Of a DNA stretch of 64,000 nt, positions 11,462 to 23,572 are shown piece after piece. Where the stretch lies: NCBI GenBank assembly GCA_947396885.1, contig OX377206.1:86673960-86737959 (forward strand), in the 5' to 3' direction. The stretch comes from Heligmosomoides polygyrus polygyrus (lineage: Eukaryota > Nematoda > Chromadorea > Rhabditida > Heligmosomidae). Positions within the stretch are counted from its first letter, which is position 1, and every line of letters begins with the position of its first letter. The translations under genes were made by a program, and so were the position numbers. Under the pieces are notes generated by a model. The model did no database searches and had not been told where the DNA came from. It worked only from the letters and a program-made list of their open reading frames with translations.

Positions 11462-11742
11462 AAGGATAATGGATCAAGGATGTCGTTACTCAATCCCTTT
11501 TGGGATACGCCATGCATTCTACTCTTACGGGATGTCGTGGAGGCGATTTGAATGCGAATTTGGTCATACAATGACTTGGCCAACCGATGAACAAGTCAGC
11601 GCTTTATCCTCCCAGACAAGTCTGGTACCAATTCAACGACCACGGAGGGATGGAAGGCTTGGTTGGCCTAGGCGGAAAATCCGAACCAGGATCTTGGTAT
11701 TGGATGCACGCGACAGTCCGCGCCTCCTACACGCGCCTATAT
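11462..11742 (-). repeat. SINE-A copy
   Basis: Reverse-orientation SINE-A: tail remnant GGATGTCGTTACTCAATCCC, body TGGTACCAATTCAACGACC, and head ending CCTCCTACACGCGCC. The 99-codon frame across it is repeat-derived. Confidence 0.85.
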
Positions 11743-11829
11743 GTATCTTTTTATCTTCAACAGATTAGCTAAACACCTCTCGACTCGGAGCAGTGAAGCG
11801 TACGCTTTAAGAAGGTTTGAGAACGCTAA

Positions 11830-12280
11830 CTCTCGTCCGGATTTCCTGAAAAATGCCTTGTCCTATCGCGCTAAATTTTTGGGCCATAGGGCGCTATTCT
11901 AATCACTAAGGCAACTCGTTCGTCTTCTGATGAACGAGGACAATCTGGGCTCCTATCTGACGATGCCGCAAAACGTATGTAGATCACAAGTGGGCATATT
12001 TCCCTTAATTCTCGATTTTGGTTCACAGTAGTTTCTCAAGTACAACATAGGGCTCCGCGTTTCTGTTTGTGCCTTTCGTCACTGAAAAAACGGAAGCGAA
12101 ATCATAGATCTTATTCGGTTGTAAGCTATGGCTAAACTATCAATCGAGCAACGCTCATTGATGTCTTATCTTCTAACCTTGGTTTTCGACTCCGGTTGCT
12201 GGATAGCGGAACAGATCAGAATTTCGAATCTATCGGATTCTCAAGGAGTTCACTCTGCTACATGGCAAACAGGAAAACGT
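11830..12280. repeat. dispersed repeat, partner of 18865-19310
   Basis: Shares an ordered set of blocks with 18970-19200: TTTCCTGAAAAATGCCTTGTCC, GATAATCTGGGCTCNTAT and TACGTAGATCACAA-type blocks, ending in GTTCACAGT. A second block (CAGATCAGAATTTC...CTCAAGGAGTTCA...CTGCTACATGG, 12210-12275) matches 18895-18955 and 19245-19310. The 99-codon frame starting 12128 lies in this repeat. Confidence 0.65.
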
Positions 12281-12635
12281 GACGATACTGTTTGTACGAA
12301 TATGAAAGAAATTGTTTGGAAGGTTAAATATCGTAAATGTTTTGCAGTCGTCCGTGCTTACACATTAAAAATGAGGCTAAGGATAGCACACAATTTTTTC
12401 CGTTTTTACTGCTATAATACCTGTTGATTTTCAATATTTTCACAGTAGAAATCCGTGTGCTCATTGATTAAATAAACAATACACTATAATTCAAGATAGA
12501 CAGAAAGATACACAGATTGATCGATTAATTGATTGATTTGTTGCTTGATGATTTGTTTGATTGATTGATTCGCCGATCAATTTAAGACAACATATGGGCT
12601 GATAGATAACTACGTTCCGCAATCCATTTTAAGAC

Positions 12636-13030
12636 CTCCAAAGACGTTAGCTCGAAGCGTTAATCCAATTTACACTTCCGACGTCGAGCTACTTGCCGTG
12701 GTACACAGTGGCCAAATCGATCGATCAATGTGGCTAATTTAGATAGCATTGCGTCGAGATAGAAGCATCCTTATCGATCGTGCGACGCGATGAATCGATA
12801 AATCGATGGGAGCTTATCATTACACCTCGTCGCGAGTCTCGTGCACACTAAACTACCTATAAGGTCTGTGACGACAGCGACGGAAGCAATAGTCGCTGGA
12901 GCAACAGACACGAATGAATTTTTAATGGGTGATTGCTCAACAATAATCAATTCGTATGCTTTGCACGAGCAACTATGCGAACATGCTGCTGTCGTCGCGG
13001 ACGTTGAATAGGCCCTAACAGGGCCTTAGG
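12636..13030. repeat. ATCGAT-rich segment plus imperfect hairpin
   Basis: Contains several ATCGATCGAT/GCGACGCGATGAATCGAT modules (12715-12805) like those in the hairpin MITEs. It is followed by an imperfect inverted repeat whose arms are GGTCTGTGACGACAGCGACG (about 12862) and the complement-like GCTGCTGTCGTCGCGGACG (about 12986). Non-coding. Confidence 0.45.
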
Positions 13031-13189
13031 CTGCACAATAAATACTGGTCGACCCTGATGCGGTACAGAAGTAAACAGCACAGAAGTCAGTCAGTCTTGA
13101 ACGAAGATTGATGGCTGCACTGCTTTTTGATTTTAGAGCTTTCGTATACAGCTTAAGTATGAAAGTCAATCAAGTGAGAAAAAAATGAA

Positions 13190-14080
13190 AATGGGATATT
13201 GAAGATCTGCTTCCGATCGGCCGCTGTGTTAGGCAGCGATGGTTATTTTTTGCCTCACTTCCTCGATTCTCCCAGAACCAACGAGCAGCTGCCAAACTTG
13301 ACTCAAAGCCGCTTGCAGATCTTACTTCGTTCGCTCTGGTGGACGGGAAGCGCCAGCGTCAGATGAGACCGCCTCCAATTTCAGAAGTCCTCTGAAGAGC
13401 GCGCCAATTGGTGGTGAGAAGGCGCTCCGGGCGGCGTTGCGATATGTGCTCAGCGTAACGTGATTAGAACCATCTTTGCGAAGAAAAACAGCGCCGAAGA
13501 TCGCACGACCAACCGACGAGCACTTGAACGGCGTCTCTACTTTCACGAGTCTAGGCTGTCTTCCTACTGCTGTAATGGAAGAGCGATCGAGCGTTTTTGC
13601 TAGAAATTGACATCACAGTCGCTGACGCTTGGTCCGGCAGCTCCTCTGCTTCACGCTCGAATTTTTAGATGTTCTCCGCGCTGTTTAACTTATTAGCCCT
13701 GCTCATGTCCATAGGGGCGCGCTCTTCTCGTTGTCTTCTTCTGGTTTGTCCAAGTTATTCAAAACAGGAACATTATTTAGGGGTTCGAAAACATCACAAC
13801 TGCAAAAGAGGATTATTTCTGCTGCTTTCACTTGAGAAAATGGAAGTTATTGAAGAGGCACAAGGTGTGACACTTACCCTAAGCTATCACCTTCCTGAAT
13901 TCAGTTTTTTAAACTCTTCTTCCATGATACCAGCCTAGTTAAAAGAAATGTCTGTACTGTTTGAACGAGCGATTTGGCGCTACCAATTTTTAAAAAGCAC
14001 TCGTGCTAACGTCCACATGTTATTCTATTGATGGCCATGCCATCATTCGGTGTCGTTCAAGTTGCTATCATCATATATCA
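13190..14080. other. no gene established; two open frames
   Basis: A relatively GC-rich block (13200-13640) has a 74-codon frame on the - strand (13322-13546), and 13669-13938 has an 89-codon + strand frame with a hydrophobic start. Neither has a recognisable domain or convincing splice boundaries. Confidence 0.25.
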
Positions 14081-14081
14081 T

Positions 14082-14755
14082 ATACTCTATAATAACGCGC
14101 TAAGCGAAGAGTCATACTATCGATCGGCGCCGCCACCGAAATTATAAAATAGGAGGGATAATTACGACACGAAAATGGCGAAAAATACCCAGACGTTTTC
14201 TTCCTGCCTGGGAACTTCGGCCCTAGGGCAACCGAGGTCGCTAAACACGAATCTGAAGTTTGTTTTAAAGTATCGATCGCCATCAATCGATATTGATTAA
14301 ACTATCGATTTTTTGTGGATGTCGTTCAGGCGGTCCGAAACTTTACCCCTGGGAGTAGTCGAGGTCGCTGAACACGAATCTAAATTTGATTTTTGAAGTA
14401 TCACTATCGCCGTTAATCGATATTGATTAAATTACGGTGCAGGAAAATAGCGGAGAATACCCAAACGTCTTCCGCCTGCCTGGAAACTTCAGCCCTGGGG
14501 TAATCGCGGTCGCTCAACACGAATCTGAAATTTGTTTTTGAAACATCGATCGTCATCTATCTATATTGTTTAAGTTACGGTGCGGGAAAGTAGCGGAAAA
14601 TACCCAGACGTCTTCTACGTACCAGAGGATTCAGAAGACGTGCGGAATGCGCCGCATGACGTGTCTGAGGCTCAGAAGACGTGCCAAAGACGTCGCTCAA
14701 CGTGTTTGGGAGTCAGGTAGACGTGCCGAAGGCGTCGTCCACTGAAGGGGGATCA
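14082..14755 (+). mobile_element. ATCGAT repeat family, 0.7 kb copy (forward)
   Basis: A non-coding repeat starting near CTCTATAATAACGCGCTAAG. It contains about three internal ~170 bp units, each with a GTATCGATCGCCATCAATCG-like core, a GAGGTCGCTNAACACGAATC block and AAATACCCAGACGTCTTC. It ends in GACGTGCCGAAGGCGTCGTC. An inverted homologue lies at 60505-61246 and a fragment at 62965-63240. It is probably a non-autonomous element or mobile satellite. Confidence 0.75.
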
Positions 14756-14759
14756 TTGC

Positions 14760-16130
14760 AGGGGATTTGAATTCGAATATTCGAAAATTTTTCGAGATCA
14801 CAACTGTAGTAAATGCCGTCCTTTTGTTGTCATTTACATTAATTTTGCTAAAAATATTGCTAGTCATATGTGTTTCAGCATCACAGAACTAGAATAAATC
14901 TACAAATTTTTATCCTTTCTGCCACAGTATAGTTTCACAGCTTATTCGATGGAGCAAGACAGCGAAAATTATTCGATGAAATAAGTCTAGAATTAAATAG
15001 TGTTATCTTGATTTGTTGTGTAAATGTAAAAAAATGAAAAAAGAGTGACAGCTTTTAGTGTGAATAGGGTGAATTATCCTACAGGATTCTTTTTTACAAA
15101 AAGAATTTTCAGTTTTCAAAGTAATTTTTTCCGTTAATTTTTGCTGAATCTCTTGTTTGCACTTCACTTTTAATTTTAAAAGATTGCTGAAATTTTTTGT
15201 TTTGATTTCAAGGGAATACTAGAAGCCTTGTTAATAACAATAGGCTTGCACGAACTCATCTTGAAAATTGGATAGCCGGGACTTCCCTTGTTCAGGTACA
15301 GAAAAAAATTGTGGTTTTATCTTCAGCGAAGCATATGCCATTCCTTTCATTTGATATTTTTAGAGTTCACCTTATGCCCAAGCGAAAATATCTTCCTTGT
15401 TTGTTTGTTATTATTGACTGTCCTAGTCATAAACATAAACACTTTCTTGATTGGAACCGCTTTCAAATTCTCGTGACAATAGATTCTCGTGAAATACACC
15501 AGGTTTGGCCATCCCTTCATACATCCGTCTTCATTCGTATCTTCGATCTCATACCGTTCCGTTCTTTGACACAAAAATAATAGCAGATGCGAGTAGTTAG
15601 CTTAACTTAATTGCTCAAACAGTTTATTCACCAGAATTTTGAGACTATCTGTTGCTGTTTACATTTTCAAGTAGCTCCCTCCTGAAACAAGCATCAACGC
15701 TGTTAAATAATTTCGGTTGACTATAAAACAACAGATATGGCTAACAGTTAATATTTCAGAGCAAATAGAAAATTCAGCAAAAGTAACTATAATACAAAAA
15801 TCGGTTCGGACCTTGGGAATGTTTCTCAAAGAAACAAAGGGCCCCAATGATTACTACATGGCCAGTGCTAGATAGATTAGAAGCTAATACAAGACCTGTA
15901 TGGTACTGTAGGGGGCCATTGCGTGTTCCAAAAATGTCAAAAATTTCTCGTCAAGTAACCCGGAAGGGTCGAGGGTTTGTTTCCTCCTCGCCATTTTGCT
16001 GCGCTCCCTTTAAGCCTTAAAAGAATTTCAGTAAGTTCTCATTGTTATCTAAATGTGGGCCAGAATTTCTTTAGCACACGGGCTAACTCGGAGGTCTCCA
16101 CTCCTCCCGAGTCCGCTGCACCTCGAAACG
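14760..16130. other. no gene recognised
   Basis: AT-rich. Frames at 15288-15580 (+) and 15347-15574 (-) overlap each other and show no domain. A polypyrimidine tract plus CAG lies at about 15320-15328, but no coherent exon follows. Confidence 0.4.
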
Positions 16131-16135
16131 GGTTT

Positions 16136-16195
<60 letters not shown>

Positions 16196-16199
16196 TTTC
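16136..16199. repeat. (TTTA)n microsatellite
   Basis: About 15 units of ATTT/TTTA. The Tyr-Leu-Phe-Ile-rich frames crossing it are artefacts. Confidence 0.95.
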
Positions 16200-16599
16200 A
16201 TACACTCAACAAAGGTGTGCTCAACAAGAAACATAAGAAGAAGCAGTAAGTATACTGAAAAGGCAACAACAAATGGCGTAAATTGTTCCGAAGTCATTGA
16301 CATATTAGACGACAGCTTTTTGTCATTTCAGTTAAAACGAGCTTCACTACATACTGTGCTCCTCGTTATGCACTACAAGTCCACATAGGTCTTCTTGAGA
16401 ATAATTGGGGTAATTTCTGGGAATTCCTTTCTAAGATGGAACTGGAGCTTGCAGACCCGATTCCAGACATTGAGAAACACCAGAGGAACTCATGGCGCAA
16501 TGTCGGCGTTTATAAATAACACCGAAAACTGTTCACTTTTCTGCTCTACCTTCCACGTCAGCTATAAAGCGTTGCAGTAGCAAAAGAATGATAGGAATT

Positions 16600-17190
16600 C
16601 TGTGAACATTGGAACAGTGCACACATTCACTGAGACACCCCTGTATTTGTCAGCGAACACAACGAGCGCTTGGAGCCAGATTTTGCTGAAAAATATCGGC
16701 CGAGCATGACACCAGAAGATGAGTCTTCCGACGCCGTCGAAATGAACCATTTAGCTGGCTGGCACACTGACGCCGGTTTATGGCATGTGGCCTTCTTCGC
16801 TGATGGCAACAATATGTACATAGCCTGCCTGCTATTTTTATCACCGACCAGCTAGGAAATCGAATTCTGATGTAGATAAAACGACACCTCGAAGGTTGAA
16901 TTCCTCGTTAGCAACACAATGCCCAGCGAACATTGTTGTCCCATTCTATCGATGGTCAAAAAAGCGCCTTTACGATTCGCAAGCGCCTTCTTGACGATTT
17001 CTCCTTGAATGAGGGTTTTCCTCATCGTGACTGTCTCGTCTGCGAAGCTGTTGTCCTTGATATGGCCCTGGGTCTGTCTCTGTCTCCTTCTTGTCCTGTA
17101 ATTCTGATTTCGGTCTTCGTACCGACGATGCCATGTCCTATTCGTATGAATCCACTGAAAATTCTTCATGCATTCTGAAGGGATCATTCT
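16600..17190 (-). other. unassigned open region
   Basis: On the - strand a 111-codon frame (16852-17187) is basic at its start and ends in a beta-rich segment. Immediately downstream, three overlapping - strand frames (16562-16844) cover the same DNA. The + strand also has a 61-codon acidic frame (16670-16855). The unusually open state of several frames and the higher GC suggest an old coding or transposon fragment, but no family is recognisable. Confidence 0.3.
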
Positions 17191-17194
17191 CTCT

Positions 17195-18670
17195 TTGCGG
17201 CTTGATACGTTTTAAACATTGCGTTTGTATAATGTGTCATATATTTAGTTACAATCGCTACAAATACATAAATTCCGAAAAGAAATCCACAAATTCAGCA
17301 TTTTTTGTTGTTGAAATGCACTGAAAAATTGATTTGGATGGCTGGTAGCTTGGTTGAAAAGGTTTTCTAGATAAAGCCGGGTCTACAAACTTGCTCCAAA
17401 ACAAGAGAACCACATATTTTTGTACATATCGGGTATTTGCCCGAGAACGGCAAGGTAGGAGCTACTTAATCTATGTTCTAACTGCACCCGCTACATACAT
17501 ATTCACTGAACAAAGAGCTTCTTCTCCGACATTGAGCACCGTTCTTCCACCCTGTTGATGCTCAAGTATGTCATCGAACCCGGTCGGGCAAAAACTCGAC
17601 AAGTACCTTCGAGCAGCATTTCCTTTTGTTTAATGCTAAATAAAAGTATTTTAATGCATAAGAGAAGAACTGGAGCAAGATTAGCTTGATAAAATTCAGT
17701 TCCTTATACATTCATTTACCTGATTCAACAAGGATCTTATCGATTTCCTATGCCAACTGACTCATGTGATATCGATCGCTATCGACGCTCGTATGTATTG
17801 TGTGTCGACTGGTTTGTAAATTATCATCAGTATAGAAGCTGTTACGTCGACAAGTTTGTGCAATACCGATCATTGATGTTGTTCATATGTCAAACAGTAT
17901 CGATCGATATCGATCTTAATGTCGACTAGGATGCGCAAATCTTTGATCACTTAGGAATCAAAATGATCTTTGCTATAGCATTGGGCCTTAAGACAAAGCT
18001 AAAAAATTAAAATTAATGGGAGAAATGATTATAAATAAAAGAAGTTTACTGTGTCGCTGGTTTCGAATTCAATTTATGTTCGTCATGTCTATTTACGCGG
18101 ACTCAGTTTGTAATTGTATCCGCTGTTGTCGTGTTAAATTTACTACCTCATATTTCGGATCATTTTAGTGTCAGGAGGGGGTGGGGCTCAGATGACAGTT
18201 ACGTCCAGCGTCACACGACACGACACCACATTATCTGAGTTCGCATGGGCGCCATCTTATCATTAGGCAGTGAATAGCGGAAGCTCTAAGACAAGGTAAG
18301 TTAAGAGAGGGGATGGAGAAGCAGAACACCGCGTGCCCCCTCCAACTAGGATAGATTCTATATTCGTATTGTTTGCACCACCGTGAACGGACCCGCGATG
18401 TGGGTATCATCAAAACGTAGTAATTGTAGTACATGTTGAATGATTGCGAGTCGTTTCCTAAAAGTGGATATCTGTGAAAGCAGAAGGGCCTAATTTTCGT
18501 GTGCTGGCATTTTATGGCTTGAATCTCGATGAGGATATGTCAAAATTAGACCGGAATTTGTGCAGTACCCGGTGACGGAATTGCCTAAGAAAGCATGATA
18601 GAAAGGCAAGTATGAGGCAATTTGAGCTGTTTACCCGCAGAGCTTGTAAGAAAGACCTTACCCCTAAGGT
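17195..18670. other. no gene; ATCGAT/GTCGAC motif cluster
   Basis: AT-rich sequence. 17760-17940 repeats a loose unit with TATCGATCG-type palindromes, each followed by GTCGAC and TTTGT...CAAT. No exon was supported. Confidence 0.4.
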
Positions 18671-18678
18671 GTGATAGC

Positions 18679-18700
18679 GGGCGGGGCGGGGGGGGGGGGG
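18679..18700. repeat. G-run
   Basis: GCGGGCGGGGC followed by a run of 13 or so G residues. It could form a G-quadruplex on the + strand and would be prone to length error in assembly. Confidence 0.85.
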
Positions 18701-18864
18701 TCAACCAAAAGTGAAGTCGATATAGAGATTCCGTCATGATGTAGAAATGTTTGTAGAAATTTTTTCAAATAAGGTTTCCATCGACCTGTTCAACAACTAT
18801 AATAAATTCTCTAAGAAAAATTCTCTAAAAAGATGCGAACAAGATCAGTGTTGTAACTTCGAGT

Positions 18865-19310
18865 CTCACAATCAGTTGTTGAACAGCTATTCAGGTCAGA
18901 TTTCTTAACCCATCGTACTTTCAAGGAATTCAACCTGCTGCAGGGCAAGCATGACGATTTAGGGTACTACTTCTGGTCCGGGTTTCCTGAGGAATACCTT
19001 GTCCTATCGCGCGAAATTTTTAGGATCTAGGTGGCTATCATAATGGTCTAAAAACTGCTAAAAACTGGTTCATTTTCTATTCAGTCAGGATAATCTGGGC
19101 TCTTATTCTTCGACGCATCAATACCTACGTAGATCACAATCACAAGTGAGCTTATTTTATTAATTCTCGGATGTGATTCACAGTTCACATGATGGCAAGA
19201 TCCGTGGGCGGATGTTGAAACTTCGAGTCTCAGTTGGCAAATCGCGAATCAGGTCAGATTTCTTAAAACCTATCATATTCTCAAGAAACTCAACCTGCTG
19301 ATGAGGAATT
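18865..19310. repeat. dispersed repeat, partner of 11830-12280
   Basis: Same block order as 11830-12280: TTTCCTGAGGAATACCTTGT, then GATAATCTGGGCTCTTATTC, then ACGTAGATCACAATCACAAG. The block CAGGTCAGATTTCTTAA...CTCAAGAAACTCAACCTGCTG occurs twice (18895-18955 and 19250-19300), bracketing the core, so this copy is flanked by short direct repeats. Confidence 0.65.
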
Positions 19311-19566
19311 ATGAATAGAGACTTTCTGCTCAAGCCTGCAATTTTTTTCAAAGGTTCAATATCAAGTCGTGGTGCATGAAATTGTTGTTTCTTGCTTCGC
19401 TAGTGTTCGAGTGCTTTTCAATGTGTGTTGTTTTTTTTTATTGATGTTCTCCACATGTTTCACGCTAGACATTTGTCTATGCCTTCAAGATAAATAAATA
19501 AACAATCTTTTATCAACGTAGCATAAAGTTTGAGGACTCCAAAAGCATCATCTACAGCCACATTTG

Positions 19567-19856
19567 TAGGATAAGGATAAAGGACGGCGTTATTCAATCC
19601 CTTTTGGGATGCGCCACGCATTCTACTTCTACGGATATCGTGGAGGCGATTTGAATGCGTATTTGGCCATACAATGACCTGCGGCGGCCAGCCGATGAAG
19701 AAGTCAGCGTTTCCTTTCCAGACAAGTCTGGCACCAATTTACAGACCCCAGAGGGATGGAAGGCTCGGTTGGCCTGGGCGGGGAATCCGAACCAGGAACC
19801 TGGTATCGGGTGCACGCGACAGTCGGCGCCTCTTCCGACTGCGCTACATGCGCCCA
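19567..19856 (-). repeat. SINE-A copy, near consensus
   Basis: Complete reverse-orientation SINE-A, from GGATAAAGGACGGCGTTATT (tail) to TCCGACTGCGCTACATGCGC (head). A box B-like region is at about 19785-19798. Confidence 0.9.
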
Positions 19857-19989
19857 TTTGTGGGATATGTTATAAAATGGAAGAGAATCGCTCATGTTAT
19901 ATTTTAAGATTTAACACTACCCCTGTGAAGCTCAAATGCTGTGCTGCAAAAAAAATTGTATGCAAATGATTCAGGTCATTTTCTTTATG

Positions 19990-20075
19990 TCTCAATTGGC
20001 TGGTACTAAGCTTGCAAGCTGTCAGCAGGAGGTGTGGGTTCGAGTCCCGTCTGGTGCTAGAGTTTTGAAACATCG
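19990..20075 (+). repeat. SINE-B fragment
   Basis: The T-arm GTGGGTTCGAGTCCCGTC is followed by TGGTGCTAGAGTTTTGAAAC and CATCGTCAT, the usual downstream flank. The D-arm side is lost. Confidence 0.7.
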
Positions 20076-20255
20076 TCATAACAGCCTGCAACATCAGTGC
20101 CAGCCAATTGAGGATTAAAGAAAATGATCTGAATCATTTCTATCAAGACCATCAGCTTTACAGGTTCCATGTTGAAATCAGCCGCCGGCTCAGCCCGATA
20201 TACGGCTGAGTGCTGATCGGTCCCTTGAGGTGTGGATGTTGCGTTCTATCAAACA

Positions 20256-20329
20256 GCGCAGGTGGTGTAATGGCGTAGAGCGTTCCCGCCCGGTTAGAGA
20301 GAGGTGCGGGTTCGAGTCCCGCCTGGCGC
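20256..20329 (+). repeat. SINE-B tRNA-like core
   Basis: GCGCAGGTGGTGTAATGGCG supplies the acceptor/D-arm side. GTGCGGGTTCGAGTCCCGCC gives an intact T-arm with a consensus box B, and GGCGC closes the acceptor. The anticodon arm is disturbed, so it is a tRNA-derived repeat, not a credible tRNA gene. Upstream sequence from about 20155 (CATCAGCTTTACAGGTTCC...) belongs to the same element. Confidence 0.75.
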
Positions 20330-20539
20330 TAGAGTTTTGATCGCAACGAAACATCGTCATAAAAGTTTACGCAAAGTTTTGCCCTAAAACAAACTCACTC
20401 AAGACATATGTAGGTCATTCCCGTTGTTTCATAGTTTGTTGCAGAGCTATTTCACCATTTTAATAGAAATAGAATTATAGATTTCAGAATTCAGGAGGTA
20501 AGCTGACTGATGACGTCAGAACATTCAGACAAGAATACG

Positions 20540-20832
20540 ATGGGGATAAAGGACGGCGTTACTCTATCCCTTTTGGGATGCGCCACGCCTTCTACTTTTG
20601 CGAGATATCGTGGAGGCGATTTGAATGCGTCTTTGGCTATAAAATGACTTGCGGTGGCCAGCCGATGAACAAGTCAGCGGCGCTTTATCCTTCGCAGACA
20701 AGTCTGGTACCAATTCACCGACCTCGGAGGAATGGAAGGTTTGGTTGGCCTAGGCGGGAAATCTGAACCAGAAACCTGGTATCCGGTGCAGGCGACAGTC
20801 GGCGCCTCTTCCGACTGCGTTACACGCGCCCT
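20540..20832 (-). repeat. SINE-A copy, near consensus
   Basis: Complete reverse-orientation SINE-A: GGGATAAAGGACGGCGTTAC to ACTGCGTTACACGCGCCC. A 3-base insertion (GCG) occurs in the AGTCAGCGGCGCTTT segment compared with other copies. Confidence 0.9.
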
Positions 20833-21474
20833 CAGACAAGAATACGATGGCGATTGGGAAAACCACGAAAATCTGTGGTAAATATATTCGGGTGAGTAAA
20901 ACAGGGTACAACTGAAGAGCGGTTGTACAAACCTGTACCCTGAGAACCTCAGACATTCGCACCGACCTACCGGAAGGTAACTATAGTTCGCCGAAGAAAT
21001 TGACCGGTAGCTGAACAGCATTTCTCCCACCATTCTGCGCAATTTCTATGTCGGAAGTTGGAAACGTCATATGTTTTCACAGTGGCTAGTTCGACTGCTT
21101 ATGAAATTCCGTTCACCTATCGGTGAACTTTGACTGATGAATTGTCGTTGTCGCTTCAGTTGACCGCCGTGAGTGTCTGACGACTTAAGGTCATGTCGTA
21201 AGCAGAATGCTGAAGAAAAAGCTGAATCTATGCAGGCGGGGGTGTTGCCCTATAAGTGGATCGAGCGCACGTAGGGTGGCATCTTCCGAATAGGAAATTG
21301 GAAAGCGTTGCCCCTTCAAGGACTAGTCCATCGTGTTGACTCCGGACCCTGCATAACACCTTGCCTTCAGTGTTCACGCCACCTTCAAACAGAAGAGTGA
21401 AATGCCCCTCCCCTCCGAGTAGGATAGAACTCGAAATCTTCATGATTGTGAGGTTAAACATCGGCGCTAGTCAC

Positions 21475-21715
21475 ACTTTTTGTGGGATGCGTCATGCATT
21501 CTACTTCAGCATTGTTTTTTCGAGCATTGCCCAATGCAATTTGGATGTACATTTTGCCAATACAATGGACAAGGAGCACAATTCTGTCCGATAGACAACT
21601 CAGTGTCTCATCTTCTCAAACATGTATGACATCAATTTACGGACTCGAGTAGAAGACTTCGATGGCCTGGGCGGGACCCAAACGAAGAATTTCGATACGG
21701 GAAGCAGGACGTATG
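21475..21715 (-). repeat. SINE-A copy, degenerate
   Basis: Recognisable as GGGATGCGTCATGCATTCTA, a diverged body, TTCGATGGCCTGGGCGGGAC and GACG near 21710. The head is lost. Confidence 0.6.
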
Positions 21716-22292
21716 GCTTCTCCTCCCACCGAAAAAAGCATCACAGAAATAAAGACTAGAAGTGGAAATGAAACTACAAACAAGGGTAGTCATGACTTTG
21801 TTAGCGCATTAGATATGAGGTTTGGCATGCAACTGCATAGTTTACTCCAGTTCTTACATCGCGACCGTCAGTCGTAAATATGTACCACCGACCTTTCACT
21901 GGATCTGAAAAGGTTCCTCCTATTTTTCCAAATTTATTACTTGTGACCTGTTGTTTTGAATTGGATTTCTAGGAAAACTCTCGAGCGACAAGTCAAACCT
22001 TGTCTAATACACAAGATGTCCCCAAAAAATGTAACCACTGTTCGAAAGGTGGTAACTTTGCTGTCAGTAATTTGTACATTAATTAATTTTAATTTGTACA
22101 GCAGAAATTTCGAGCTCATATGAAAGCGAAAGAGGACAGAAATTCTCTGACATATGAGGGATGGGGATCGCTCCAGGTAAAATCGTCTGAATTTTTGCGT
22201 TTTACAATCGATTGTGTTTCGCTTGAATACTTGTCAAAATTTCTCTATAAGGTGTCCGCGATGATTGATTTGTCCTTTTTCAAGATTGGATG

Positions 22293-22586
22293 ATGATGAA
22301 GGATGAAGGACGGCGTTACTCAATCCCTTCTAGGATGCGATAGCGCATTCTACTTCTTCGGGATGTCGTGGAGGCGACATGAATGCGAATTTGGCCATAC
22401 TATGACTTGCGGTGGCCAGCCGATGAACAAGTCAGCGCTTTATCCTTCCCAGACAAGTCTGGTACCAATTCACCGACCCCAGAGGGTGGAAGGCTTGGTT
22501 GGCCTGGGCGGGAAATCCGAACCAGGAACCTGGTATCGGGTGCATGCGACAGTCGCGCCTCTTCCGACTGCGCTATACGCGCCCTT
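22293..22586 (-). repeat. SINE-A copy, near consensus
   Basis: Complete reverse-orientation SINE-A: GATGAAGGACGGCGTTACTC to CTGCGCTATACGCGCCC. Both frames of about 80-97 codons across it are repeat artefacts. Confidence 0.9.
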
Positions 22587-22679
22587 TCAAGGTTAAAACT
22601 TAAAAATAAACTACACACTTGGTAAAATGCGGGAAATGTTAAAATACAGTTTGAGTGGTTTTAATATTGCTGCTAGTTG

Positions 22680-23175
22680 AAGCTGTTGGAAGATGCTTGA
22701 GACTCATATGAAAGTAAAGGATGACAAAAATTCTGCAGCGCGCAAATGGTCAAGATTGCGCCATGTACCCGTCTGAAACCTTACATTTCAGACTCGACTT
22801 GTTATGCATGGGCCGAATACTGGTTGCAATCTTGTTATTAGTTAAACGCACTACGCTGCGCTGCGCCTCCTTTGAGGAATTGACAGTGTACGAAAATTTG
22901 GGCAAAATTCGTGGTATCCTAAAAAACGTAAGCGCTATATGAAGCGCCATACCATTCTTGCAAAAGGTTTTAGACATGATAGGGGTTCATCTAAAGTTGT
23001 AATGCAGTGTCAAGGCCTACACATTAAAGGAACCACAGCGCAGGGTGATGTGGTCAACTAATAACGAGACAGAAACAAGCATTCATTGCGTCTACAATCA
23101 ATCGTGTCTAAAATGTAAGAGTTCAGAGGGATGCATGGCGCAATCTCCGCACCTCATTTGCCAGAAAATTTCAAT
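22680..23175. repeat. imperfect inverted repeat, ~150 bp arms
   Basis: The left block containing AGATTGCGCCATGTACCCGT and CTTACATTTCAGACTCGACT (22752-22802) is the imperfect reverse complement of 23040-23150, which contains CTAAAATGTAAGAGTTCAGA and GCATGGCGCAATCT. The outer TCATATGAAAGYRAARGA block also recurs at 22115-22140. Probably a fold-back element. Frames inside are not supported as genes. Confidence 0.6.
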
Positions 23176-23572
23176 TCTCTTTCTTCTGAGATCTTATGAG
23201 ATCAAAAATTTGCCCGCAATTTTACTGGCAGCCAAGTTATCACCTTTTAAACAGTGCCTACATTTTTTGCGATACCCTGTGATATTGTCAATAATTTTTT
23301 TACTCACTGAGGAGTGAGACCTTCCCCTTGTAAGAAAGAGTAAGGGACGCATCTTGAAATGCAGCTTTAAGATTTTTCCATTTTTGCTTAAGCCTAGAGC
23401 GGCTGTTATAGAGGATAGAAGACGTTAGGAGGATGTTTAACCTGCTATTGGCATGAGCTGGCCGCTGATATCAGCATGAAACCGGTTAAGCTGAAAGCAT
23501 TCGTAGAAATGATGTTTTCATTTCAGCTGAGACTGCTAGGAAGATATCGTGGACGTTCTGCTTGGCCAAACA

